Below are positions 6,769 through 14,798 of a DNA stretch of 24,638 nucleotides, piece by piece. The stretch comes from Prevotella sp. GTDB lineage: Bacteria; Bacillota; Clostridia; Oscillospirales; Ruminococcaceae. A program made the translations under genes and the position numbers. Each line of letters begins with the position of its first letter. Position 1 is the stretch's first letter. The DNA lies in assembly GCA_023663025.1 (NCBI GenBank), contig JAMPIC010000002.1:1-24638 (forward strand), given 5' to 3'. The notes below the pieces were generated by a model. That model did not search any database, had not been told where the DNA came from, and was given only the letters and a program-made list of their open reading frames with translations.

Positions 6769-8889
6769 TTATCCTATCCTTTCGTTTTCCGCCTGCGGCG
6801 CTTGCGGACCGTTTACGCCGCGGTAATAAAGTCCTCTCGTGTAGCCGTTTTCAAGCGCCTTTTCGCCCCGCTCCAAGCAGCCGAGTATCCGTTTTATCTC
6901 CCCGGGACTTTCTTCCGTAAAGTCAAGCTCCAAAATGTCTGCGGGAATATCCCCGAGCCTGTCGGTCATCATCAGCGGCACGCAGTTGAATATCTCGCTC
7001 GAGCCGTTCCCGCAGATAACGGGAAAGCTTCTGCCCGTCCTGTCCGAAAGGCTTTTTGGACAGCTTTTGCAGTTCCTCGCTCCCTTTGCGGGACAGTTTC
7101 TCGTCAGCATAAGGGGCAGCCTGCCGTAAACTATGACGGCGGCGGGGAGTATGCCCCGAAGCCCCGCGATCTGTCCGAGCCTGCACTCGAAGCTTGCGGT
7201 CACGTCGGACAGTCCGTTTTCCTTTGCCGCGAGAACCGACCAGGGGTTTGAAATGTTCAGTCCGAAGCCGCCGCTCAGCTTGAAGCCAAGCTCCCGACCG
7301 ATTTTTATGTGGGCGATGTTTGTGCAGAGCAGACGTTTATAACCCGCTCCGCGCAAGGCTTTCAGCTTTTCGGCAAGAGCGTTTTCGTCCGCCGTAAACC
7401 GAGGCGGCGCGATTATCAGACGGTCGGATATTTCCCCAACCTTTCCGCACAGCTCAAGAGGGACAACAATTTCGTCCGCGTTCGCGCTTTTGATAACGTC
7501 AAGCTGTTCGGCGCGGTAAAGTCTCACCCGCACCTTTTTTTCGGCGGGATTTTCCCAGCCTTTGGCAGGAAGCTCCGAAACACGTTCGCGGAAAACTCCC
7601 GCAGGCTTTGCCCTTGATATCCTTGCTTCGTTCATTTTCAGCACGGCTTCCCGCCTGAGAGCGTTCACCGCCGCCGCCGAGACGGTCAGTCCCGCGCCGA
7701 TGTCGGCTTTAAACGTTCCGAGACTGTAGACCGTGTCACCCAGCTTGTCGGTCAGGCGGCGCAGGTACTCCTCGTCCGCAGGTCGCTTCAAGGCTTTTTC
7801 GGGAACTTCCCCCTCGGCGGAAACGGTCAAGTCCCCGCAGGACATTTCCAGTCTTGCCGGCTCGCCCTCCGCAAGGCGAATGTAAAAATCCGCCCTGCCA
7901 TCCGCAGCCTTCGTCTCCCTGCGGTAGGCTTCCCGCAGCTTCGGCAGGACGGCTTCCGCAGCGGTAACGTCCTCCTTTGTCCGGTAGCCGAACATATCCC
8001 TGCCGAGCTTTCCCGTCAGATAACCGTCGGTAAAGCCGCTTCGGGAGAAAACCGACCGCAGAACGTCCAAGTCGGGTTCTTCCCCGTCCAGAGCGGCGCG
8101 GCAGGCTGTCACGGCGGCGGCGACGTATTCGGGACGTTTCAGTCTGCCCTCGATCTTGAAAGAAGCCGCGCCCATATCCGCGAGAGCTTTTATGTGGGGA
8201 ATGCCGCACAGGTCTTTCAGGGACAGATCATAGTCCCCGCCGAAAGGCAGACGGCACGCCTGAGCGCACATACCCCGGTTCGCGCTGCGGGAGCCTATCA
8301 CCGCGCTCATATAGCACTGTCCCGAAACGGACATACAAAGTGCGCCGTGAATAAAAACCTCGGTCTCAACGCCCGTCGCGATTATTTTCTCCAGCTCTTT
8401 CAGGGACAGCTCCCTTGCCGCCACCACGCGGGAAAAACCCATCTCCCGCGCAAGCCTTGCTCCCTCGGCGGTATGGACGGTCATTTGAGTGGAGGCGTTC
8501 AGCCTCATGCGGGGGAGGGTCTCCCTAAGCAGCCGCGCCATACCCAAGTCCTGAATGATAAGTCCGTCAACGCCTGCCTCGGAGGATATTTTCGCGTCCG
8601 CCAAAAAGTCCTCCGTCTCCTCGGGAAAAACTATCGTATTCATCGCGCGGTACAGCTTCGCCCCGTGGAGATGGCAGTACCTGACCGCCTCTTCAAGCTC
8701 CCGGTCGGAAAATCCTGCCGAGCTGTTTCTCGCGGAGAAGCGTTTCCCTCCGATGTAAACTGCGTCCGCGCCGCACCTTACCGCGGCGGCGAGACTTTCC
8801 ATACTTCCCGCGGGAGCGAGCAGCTCCGGCTTTCGGGCGGGAAACAGCCGTTCGGACGTCTTAACGTCCCTTTCGCCGAAGCCGCTCAC
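6769..8889 (-). CDS. U32 family peptidase / RNA hydroxylase-like protein, long form
   Basis: U32 family protein of 706 residues. The N-terminal TIM-barrel-like part opens with PELLAPAGSMESL (21-33). The family signature EVFIHGALCMSVSGQC lies at 177-192. Candidate Fe-S cysteines are C185, C192, C208 or C212, and C228. Characterised relatives (TrhP, RlhA, UbiU/V) are Fe-S proteins that hydroxylate tRNA, rRNA or quinone precursors; older annotation as collagenase-like peptidase has weak support. The long C-terminal part (beyond about 300) resembles the RlhA/DUF3656 type, so an RNA-modification role is plausible but not shown. The start is GTG overlapping the zapA stop (GTGA), implying translational coupling. 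Confidence 0.85.
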   Translation of the reverse strand: MSGFGERDVKTSERLFPARKPELLAPAGSMESLAAAVRCGADAVYIGGKRFSARNSSAGFSDRELEEAVRYCHLHGAKLYRAMNTIVFPEETEDFLADAKISSEAGVDGLIIQDLGMARLLRETLPRMRLNASTQMTVHTAEGARLAREMGFSRVVAARELSLKELEKIIATGVETEVFIHGALCMSVSGQCYMSAVIGSRSANRGMCAQACRLPFGGDYDLSLKDLCGIPHIKALADMGAASFKIEGRLKRPEYVAAAVTACRAALDGEEPDLDVLRSVFSRSGFTDGYLTGKLGRDMFGYRTKEDVTAAEAVLPKLREAYRRETKAADGRADFYIRLAEGEPARLEMSCGDLTVSAEGEVPEKALKRPADEEYLRRLTDKLGDTVYSLGTFKADIGAGLTVSAAAVNALRREAVLKMNEARISRAKPAGVFRERVSELPAKGWENPAEKKVRVRLYRAEQLDVIKSANADEIVVPLELCGKVGEISDRLIIAPPRFTADENALAEKLKALRGAGYKRLLCTNIAHIKIGRELGFKLSGGFGLNISNPWSVLAAKENGLSDVTASFECRLGQIAGLRGILPAAVIVYGRLPLMLTRNCPAKGARNCKSCPKSLSDRTGRSFPVICGNGSSEIFNCVPLMMTDRLGDIPADILELDFTEESPGEIKRILGCLERGEKALENGYTRGLYYRGVNGPQAPQAENERIG

Positions 8890-9284
8890 TTTGTTTTTGT
8901 GCTGTCAAGGGTGAGCTGCTCGTTTATATCCGATTTCATGCGCTTTATTTTCAGCTCGTTTTCCAGAGCGGAAATTCTCGCAAGATGAGCCTTTTCATTC
9001 TTGACGGCTTCGTCCCGCTCAAGCCGCGCCTGGCAGGCGTCGTCAACGTACTCCTTTATCTGGGTGCGGATATTGTCGATGCTGTCATTGGCTTTCTGAC
9101 ACTCGTCGAAAGCCGACAGCGCCGTAAGTATAGCCGCCGCGTGGAGAGAAATATTGTCCGACTCGGACATCATGTTATAGATCTCCGTTTCCACCTTTTT
9201 CGCCAGCTCCGTGAAATAGCTCGGAGCCTCGTCGGTTTTGAGGGAGAACTCCTTGCCGCATATGGTGATCCTTACCTTATTCAT
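8886..9284 (-). CDS. zapA: Cell division protein ZapA
   Basis: Protein of 132 residues that binds and bundles FtsZ at the Z-ring. The N-terminal ZapA domain opens with KVRITICGKEFSLKTDE, followed by YFTELAKKVETEI and a helix with HAAAILTALSAFDE. From about residue 70 to the end it is a long charged coiled coil, which in ZapA drives dimer and tetramer formation. A predicted promoter and a GGAT-type site (9293-9299) precede the ATG. It heads the operon zapA - U32 - DUF4321 - methyltransferase - nuclease. The zapA-U32 pairing is common in Clostridia. Confidence 0.9.
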   Translation of the reverse strand: MNKVRITICGKEFSLKTDEAPSYFTELAKKVETEIYNMMSESDNISLHAAAILTALSAFDECQKANDSIDNIRTQIKEYVDDACQARLERDEAVKNEKAHLARISALENELKIKRMKSDINEQLTLDSTKTK

Positions 9285-9330
9285 AATCGATTATCCTTTC
9301 GTACCGCCTGAGTTTTAAACAATCATTTTA

Positions 9331-9359
9331 ATTATAACCTATTTCGCGGCGGAATGCAA
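9331..9359 (-). promoter_or_regulatory. Predicted sigma-A promoter of the zapA operon
   Basis: On the minus strand, TTGCAT (9354-9359) and a perfect TATAAT (9331-9336) are separated by 17 nt. The start site would fall near 9324, giving a leader of about 40 nt. A 7-bp inverted repeat AATAAGC/GCTTATT (9381-9387, 9407-9413) lies upstream, just after the mfd stop; it lacks a clear U tract, so its role as mfd terminator is doubtful. Confidence 0.7.
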
Positions 9360-9428
9360 GAAATTTTGAATATTCGCAGCAATAAGCGTTCTTTGCGCCG
9401 CGTACGGCTTATTTTGCCGTTTCTTTTC

Positions 9429-12400
9429 TCATACGTCCGGAGCTTTGGATTTTTTCATAACCTCTATCACGTCATGCATAAGGTCGAGAGGTTTCTCGTT
9501 CTTCATCTTAACCGCGATATAGGCTTTCTCCCCGCCGTTGACCGTCACCCGTCCCTTATAGGCTGCCGTAAGAGCCTGTATCTGCTCAAGCTCCGCAGAC
9601 TTCAGATAAAAGAACATTACCCCGTTCCGCTGGGTTATTTCCGTGATGGTCAGCTCGGACGCCATATTTCTCGTCAGAGCGACGGTGATAAGTCCCTGTA
9701 TGGCTTTGGGAGGATCGCCGTAACGGTCGATAAGCTCGTCGGTAAGGTCGAGACTGTCCTCGTCGGTGCGGAGCGCGGCTATCTTGCGGTACATATCCAG
9801 CCGCCCCGCAAGGCTTTCTATATAGTCCTCGGGAATGTGCGCTTCTATCTGAATGTCGATAAGGCAGTCCTCCGGCTTTGCGGGGATCGGTTCGCCCTTT
9901 TCCTCGGCAATGGCTTCGTTTAGGAGCTGTAAATACATATCGTATCCCACAGCCTCCATGTGACCGTGCTGCTTTCCCCCAAGAATAGAGCCCGCGCCCC
10001 GTATCTCAAGGTCGCGCATGGCAATGCGGAAACCGCTGCCGAACTGGGTAAATTCCCTTATGGCGTCAAGGCGGCGGGAGGCTATCTCGGTCAGCGCCTT
10101 GCCACGCCTGAATGTAAAGTATGCGAACGCACGCCTGCTTGAACGTCCCACTCTGCCGCGGAGCTGATAAAGCTGTGAAAGTCCCAGTCTGTCCGCGTCC
10201 TCGATGACAAGGGTGTTCACGTTTGGCACGTCCACGCCCGTCTCAATAATGGTGGTGCAGACGAGAATGTCTATCTCATGTTCGATAAGCTGCCGCCATA
10301 TTTCCGACAGCCGCTCCTCTCCCGTCTGACCGTGAGCTGCTCCGATACGCGCGTCCGGGAGCATTTCCTGCAGTTTTGCCGCGCACAGGTCGATGCTCTC
10401 CACCCGGTTGTGGATATAGTACACCTGTCCGCCCCGGCGAAGCTCCTTTGTTATTGCCTGGGCAATAACGCCCCTGTCGTACTCCATAACATAGGTCTGG
10501 ACGGGGTGACGGTCAACGGGCGGTTCTTCGATAACGCTCATATCCCGTATGCCGCTCATAGCCATATTCAGCGTGCGGGGGATAGGGGTCGCGGAAAGGG
10601 TGAGAACGTCCACGCCCGAAAACGCCTCCTTGAAGCGTTCCTTGTGGGCGACGCCGAAACGCTGCTCCTCGTCGATAACCGCCAAACCTAAGTTTTTGAA
10701 CGACACGTCTTTCTGGACAAGACGGTGAGTGCCGATTATCATGTCGATATTTCCGCATTTCAATTCCTTGAGGATTTGCTCCTGTTCCTTTTTGGAACGG
10801 AAACGGGACAGCAGCTCTATCTTCATGGGGAAATGCTCGAACCGTTTCAGAGCCGTTTGGTAGTGCTGCCATGCAAGCACCGTTGTGGGTGCCAATACCG
10901 CGCACTGTCTGCCGTCCTCCATACACTTGAACGCCGCGCGGAAAGCCACCTCCGTCTTGCCGAAGCCAACGTCGCCGCAGAGAAGTCTGTCCATGGGTAC
11001 GGGCTTCTGCATATCCTCCTTGATCTCCTGTACGGAGCGGAGCTGATCGTCCGTTTCGGTATAGGGGAAACGGGTCTCGAAATCCCGCTGCCAGTCGTCG
11101 TCCTCGGAAAAGGCGAAGCCGGGGGTTTGGCTGCGTTTCGCGTACAGCTTGATAAGCTCGTCAGCCATGTCCTTGACCGCTTTTTTCACGCGGTTTCGCG
11201 TTTTCTGCCAATCCAATGAGGAAAGCTTGTTGAGTTTCACCGCGCCGTTGTCCCGCGGACCGATATATTTCGACACCATATCGAGCTGGTTCACGGGGAC
11301 GTACAGAACGTCCGTACCCGCGTACTGAATGGTGATGTAATCCTTTGTCACGCCCTCCATTTCAAGCTTGCGTATGCCCATAAACTTGCCTATGCCGTGA
11401 AGCGCGTGAACGACCAGATCCCCTGTGGCTATGTCCGAAAGGGACTTTATCTCCTCGCCCTTTTTGGCTTTGCGGAATTTCTTTTTGGAATTCATCGCCT
11501 GCGCCTGCGTGACGAGAGCAGTCCCTCCGTCGGGGTAATCGTAGCCCGCGCTGACGCTGCCCGTCATCAGCAGAACGGTACCCTTTTTCAGCTCGGAATT
11601 TTCCGAAGCAATACCGCAGTCGATTCCCTCCTCGCGGAGGTCGTCCGCAATTATGGGCAGGGTCTTTTCCGAACCCGCCATAACTATCACGGAGTAGTTT
11701 CTTTCGCGGAAGCTGTGCAGGTCCTCGATAAGCTGACGTATCTCGCCGCCCCAGGGCGCGGTCTGGTTCGCGTTTGCGGAAATAAGCTTTTTAAAGTGCA
11801 GATCCGTTCCCCTGAAAAACGCGTCGAAATGGATAAGGGGAAATCTCTCCGCCCGGCGGTAAACCTCGTTGAAGTCGGAAACGTAACCCTCCAGTCCCTT
11901 GCAAAGCTCTCCCGCTTCCAAAAGAATTTTCAAGTCCTCGGCGTGCTGGGACATTACTCCCCGGGACTTTTCAAAGGCGTTGAAATACTCGCTGAAAATT
12001 ACCGGCGCGCCCTCGGGAAGGTAATCGAAAACCGTCCCCGTTTTTTCGTAGGCGATGGGTAAATACTTGTCGATGTTCCCCAAGGAAAGACCGTTGTTCA
12101 CCCTGTCAATATCTCTTTGCAAATTGGCGCGTATCAAGTCCATTCTCTTGCCCCGGGCGGCTTTGGCAAGCTTTTCAAGCTTTGCGGCAAGCGTTTCGGG
12201 ACTTTCAAAAAGAGTTTCCATTGCCGGAGAAATTTTTATGCTTTCAACCGCGTCGGTACGCCGCTGGGTTTCGGGATCGAAGTAGGCGAGGGCATCGATA
12301 TCGTCCCCCCAAAGCTCCATGCGGACGGGGCGCTGTTCCTGAACGGGGAAAATATCCACGATAGAACCGCGCACTGAAAACTGACTTGCGCCCTCCGCTT

Positions 12401-12902
12401 TTTCGCAGCGGGAATATCCCGCCGCCGTAAGCTTCCGGACAAGCTCCTCAATATTGACCGTACCGCCCGCTTGCAGGGTGACTGTGCGTTCCTCCAAAAT
12501 ATTTTTGGGAATTGCCGCCTGCATTACCGCTTCGGCGGAAGCGCACACTATAAGGTTTTCTCCCGCCGACAGCCTTGACAGCACCCCCAAACGGGTGTGC
12601 TCGTATTCCCGGGAAACTCCCTCCACGGCTGTAAAGGTCAGATCCTTTGCAGGGTACACGGCGGAGCGGTTTCCTCCCGAAAGAGAATTTATATCGTCGG
12701 AAAGACGTTTTGCCGCCGCCTCGTCGTCGGAGACTATCAGCATGGGCTTGCGGAGAGCTTCCGACAAGCCGAAGGCGAAATGCGCCTTGTGTATGCCCGA
12801 AACGCCCGAAACGGAAAGGGGAGTCTGTCCCCTGTTAACGGCTTCGAGCATATCTTTGTAGGGCGGGAAATTTTCAATAGCTTTAATAAATAAATCAGAC
12901 AT
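9429..12902 (-). CDS. mfd: Transcription-repair coupling factor Mfd
   Basis: Protein of 1157 residues, full length for Mfd. It removes RNA polymerase stalled at DNA lesions and recruits UvrA. The N-terminal part has UvrB-like homology. A CarD-like RNAP-interacting domain lies at about 490-560, within which VVHALHGIGKFMGI is recognisable. The superfamily 2 translocase has Walker A GDVGFGKTE (GKT 648-650), DEEQ at 744-747, and QLRGRVGRSSR in the second lobe. The TRG motif region and a C-terminal Mfd domain follow. The start lies 12 nt after the pth stop, with an AAAGGAA site overlapping that stop, so pth and mfd are cotranscribed as in other Firmicutes. All motifs appear intact. Confidence 0.97.
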   Translation of the reverse strand: MSDLFIKAIENFPPYKDMLEAVNRGQTPLSVSGVSGIHKAHFAFGLSEALRKPMLIVSDDEAAAKRLSDDINSLSGGNRSAVYPAKDLTFTAVEGVSREYEHTRLGVLSRLSAGENLIVCASAEAVMQAAIPKNILEERTVTLQAGGTVNIEELVRKLTAAGYSRCEKAEGASQFSVRGSIVDIFPVQEQRPVRMELWGDDIDALAYFDPETQRRTDAVESIKISPAMETLFESPETLAAKLEKLAKAARGKRMDLIRANLQRDIDRVNNGLSLGNIDKYLPIAYEKTGTVFDYLPEGAPVIFSEYFNAFEKSRGVMSQHAEDLKILLEAGELCKGLEGYVSDFNEVYRRAERFPLIHFDAFFRGTDLHFKKLISANANQTAPWGGEIRQLIEDLHSFRERNYSVIVMAGSEKTLPIIADDLREEGIDCGIASENSELKKGTVLLMTGSVSAGYDYPDGGTALVTQAQAMNSKKKFRKAKKGEEIKSLSDIATGDLVVHALHGIGKFMGIRKLEMEGVTKDYITIQYAGTDVLYVPVNQLDMVSKYIGPRDNGAVKLNKLSSLDWQKTRNRVKKAVKDMADELIKLYAKRSQTPGFAFSEDDDWQRDFETRFPYTETDDQLRSVQEIKEDMQKPVPMDRLLCGDVGFGKTEVAFRAAFKCMEDGRQCAVLAPTTVLAWQHYQTALKRFEHFPMKIELLSRFRSKKEQEQILKELKCGNIDMIIGTHRLVQKDVSFKNLGLAVIDEEQRFGVAHKERFKEAFSGVDVLTLSATPIPRTLNMAMSGIRDMSVIEEPPVDRHPVQTYVMEYDRGVIAQAITKELRRGGQVYYIHNRVESIDLCAAKLQEMLPDARIGAAHGQTGEERLSEIWRQLIEHEIDILVCTTIIETGVDVPNVNTLVIEDADRLGLSQLYQLRGRVGRSSRRAFAYFTFRRGKALTEIASRRLDAIREFTQFGSGFRIAMRDLEIRGAGSILGGKQHGHMEAVGYDMYLQLLNEAIAEEKGEPIPAKPEDCLIDIQIEAHIPEDYIESLAGRLDMYRKIAALRTDEDSLDLTDELIDRYGDPPKAIQGLITVALTRNMASELTITEITQRNGVMFFYLKSAELEQIQALTAAYKGRVTVNGGEKAYIAVKMKNEKPLDLMHDVIEVMKKSKAPDV

Positions 12903-12914
12903 TGCTGTGTTCCT

Positions 12915-13541
12915 TTACGAATTGAATTTGTTCATTGCTTCGTCGGTTTTGCCCCGAACCATAAGCTCCAGAGAAGCGACGGCTTTGTCCGTACCCTCGT
13001 TCATCAGCTTCAGTTCCTCGTCGGTGAAGCGGGACAGCACCCAGGCGGCGAGGTCGTAGTCCTTGCGGGGCTTCGCGCCCACGCCTATCTTTATGCGGGG
13101 GAACGCGTCAAACCCCGTCAGATAGATAATGGACTTCATACCGTTATGCCCCCCGTCCGAGCCTTTCCGCCGTATGCGTATATGGGACGGCTCGAGACTT
13201 ATGTCGTCATAACATATTATGACCCTTTCGGCGGGAATTTTATAGAAATTCATGGCTTCCACAACTGCCTCGCCGCTGCTGTTCATAAACGTTGTCGGCT
13301 TCATCAGCAGGCAAGGTACGCCGCTTATCGCCGTCACCGCCGTCAGGGCCTTGAAGCGTATCTTTTTAAGCGGTGCGCCGCATTTTTCCGCAAGCTTGTC
13401 AAGAGCCGCAAAGCCTGCGTTATGTCGGGTGTTCTCGTATTTTTCCCCGGGGTTGCCCAATCCCGCGATGATATACTCCGGCTGACCTGCGGGTTCGGGT
13501 TTTGATTTTTCCAATTGGCTGAAGATGTCGAAAATGCTCAT
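12915..13541 (-). CDS. pth: Peptidyl-tRNA hydrolase
   Basis: Enzyme of 208 residues that releases tRNA from prematurely dissociated peptidyl-tRNA. Active-site residues of the bacterial Pth family are present: N30 in GLGNPG, catalytic H40 in NTRHNAGF, M86-N87 in TTFMNSSG, the acidic pair D112-D113, and GGHNG at 130-134. The frame has an extra stretch of about 20 residues (MSIFDIFSQLEKSKPEP) before the usual start. I keep it because an AAAGG-type site precedes the ATG at 13539-13541 and no good site precedes an internal start. It lies between prs and mfd, as in B. subtilis (spoVC). The ctc and fin genes of that order are absent. Confidence 0.95.
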   Translation of the reverse strand: MSIFDIFSQLEKSKPEPAGQPEYIIAGLGNPGEKYENTRHNAGFAALDKLAEKCGAPLKKIRFKALTAVTAISGVPCLLMKPTTFMNSSGEAVVEAMNFYKIPAERVIICYDDISLEPSHIRIRRKGSDGGHNGMKSIIYLTGFDAFPRIKIGVGAKPRKDYDLAAWVLSRFTDEELKLMNEGTDKAVASLELMVRGKTDEAMNKFNS

Positions 13542-13584
13542 TGCTGCACTGCCTTTCTTTTATTTTTCTTTGTAAACCGCTTTA

Positions 13585-13608
13585 ACCCCTCTTTAATTAA
13601 AGAGGGGT
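13585..13608. repeat. Perfect 24-bp palindrome upstream of pth
   Basis: ACCCCTCTTTAA and its exact complement TTAAAGAGGGGT meet with no spacer. It lies between the prs stop and the pth start. A terminator role is possible but neither strand carries a convincing U run directly after it; a protein-binding site is equally possible. Confidence 0.6.
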
Positions 13609-13652
13609 AAATATGCCAATAAATGTAAAATTATTTTTTATGAGAACGTATT

Positions 13653-13718
13653 CTGTAGGGGACGGGTCTCCCGTCCCGCAGGTTTGTGACAACGGGACGG
13701 GAGACCCGTCCCCTACAG
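13653..13718. repeat. Perfect 26-bp inverted repeat (family A pair)
   Basis: Arms 13653-13678 and 13693-13718 are exact reverse complements, separated by 14 nt. Each arm (CTGTAGGGGACGGG...) is also a small hairpin (GGACGGG/CCCGTCC around TCT). It starts 11 nt after the prs stop on the minus strand. An inverted pair of this length can form a cruciform or a long RNA hairpin and might end or stabilise the prs transcript. Confidence 0.9.
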
Positions 13719-13729
13719 ACGTTGATAAA

Positions 13730-14692
13730 TTAGGTGTTAAACAAAGGCGAAACCGGCTTATCCGCGTAGATACGCTGTATAGCCTGCGCAAACACAGGCG
13801 CACAGGGGAGAATTGTTATCTTGTCGATCTGCTTCTCCTCGGGGAGGGCGATGGTGTCAAGCAGGACAAGCTCCTTTATCACGCTGTTTTGTATGCGCTC
13901 TATGGCAGGTCCCGACAGTACGCCGTGGGTGGCGCAGGCGTACACCTCTTTCGCGCCGCCTATGTCGATTATTGCCTTTGCCGCGTTGCAGAGCGTTCCC
14001 GCCGTGTCGATCATATCGTCCACCAAAACCACGGTTTTGTCCTTGACGTCGCCGATTATGTTCATTACCTCGCAGACGTTGGCTTTCTGGCGGCGTTTGT
14101 CAACGATAGCAAACGGCACACCCAAACGCTGCGCGAAATTCCGCGCCCTCGTCACCGAACCGAGGTCGGGGGAGACTACCATTATATCCTCTTTGCAGTC
14201 CTTGAATTTTTCCACAAAGAACGGCGCGAGTATGGGTACGCCCAAAAGGTGATCCACGGGGATATTGAAAAAGCCCTGTATCTGCGGACAGTGCAAGTCC
14301 ATAGAAAGCACCCTGTCCGCCCCCGCCACGGAGATAAGGTCGGCAACAAGCTTTGCGGAAATGGGGTCGCGGGCTTTGGCTTTTCTGTCCTGACGGGCGT
14401 ACCCCATATAGGGTATAACCGCCGTGATACGCCCCGCCGAGGCGCGCTTGAAAGCGTCGATCATAATCAGCAGCTCCATCATATGGTCGTTGACGGGGGA
14501 GCTTGTGGACTGCACCACAAACACGTCCGAGCCGCGAACGCTCTCTTTGATAGACACGCTTACCTCGCCGTCCGAGAATGTCACCACCTCGGACTGTCCC
14601 AGCGGCAGACCCAGCTGCTTGGCGATTTCCTCGGCAACCTTGGGGTTTGAGTTGGCTGTAAAGATTTTAATATCCTTGCCGTGAAGATTCAT
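13730..14692 (-). CDS. prs: Ribose-phosphate pyrophosphokinase (PRPP synthetase)
   Basis: Enzyme of 320 residues that makes PRPP from ribose 5-phosphate and ATP for nucleotide, histidine, tryptophan and NAD synthesis. Class I motifs are present: DLHCPQIQGFF at 132-142 with D132 and H134 for metal and substrate, the catalytic-flap region SPDLGSVTRARNFA at 174-187, and the PRPP loop VDDMIDTAGT at 224-233. Full length. The ATG has AAGGAGA (14702-14708) 9 nt upstream. TATAAA on the minus strand at 14714-14719 could be a -10 box but I see no good -35, so a separate promoter is uncertain. It follows glmU at a distance, with two unrelated genes between. Confidence 0.97.
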   Translation of the reverse strand: MNLHGKDIKIFTANSNPKVAEEIAKQLGLPLGQSEVVTFSDGEVSVSIKESVRGSDVFVVQSTSSPVNDHMMELLIMIDAFKRASAGRITAVIPYMGYARQDRKAKARDPISAKLVADLISVAGADRVLSMDLHCPQIQGFFNIPVDHLLGVPILAPFFVEKFKDCKEDIMVVSPDLGSVTRARNFAQRLGVPFAIVDKRRQKANVCEVMNIIGDVKDKTVVLVDDMIDTAGTLCNAAKAIIDIGGAKEVYACATHGVLSGPAIERIQNSVIKELVLLDTIALPEEKQIDKITILPCAPVFAQAIQRIYADKPVSPLFNT

Positions 14693-14773
14693 TTTTGGAA
14701 GTCTCCTTTACATTTTATAGGGTTTTATTTTCAAGAGCTGTAACCGCTCTATCGTATACTGTTCTTTCTGTAT

Positions 14774-14798
14774 GCGGGACGGGGAACCCGTACCCTAC
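14774..14798. repeat. Single family A arm overlapping a stop codon
   Basis: This 25-bp arm differs from 22096-22120 at only two positions. Read on the minus strand it begins GTAGGG, and its TAG is the stop codon of the metallopeptidase gene (14795-14797). No partner arm is present nearby. Confidence 0.8.

Noticed and set aside
13613..14650. Plus-strand open frame of 345 codons opposite prs
   Set aside because: It starts in A/T-rich DNA, runs through the inverted repeat and then lies antisense to prs. The translation begins with repeat sequence and has no domain.
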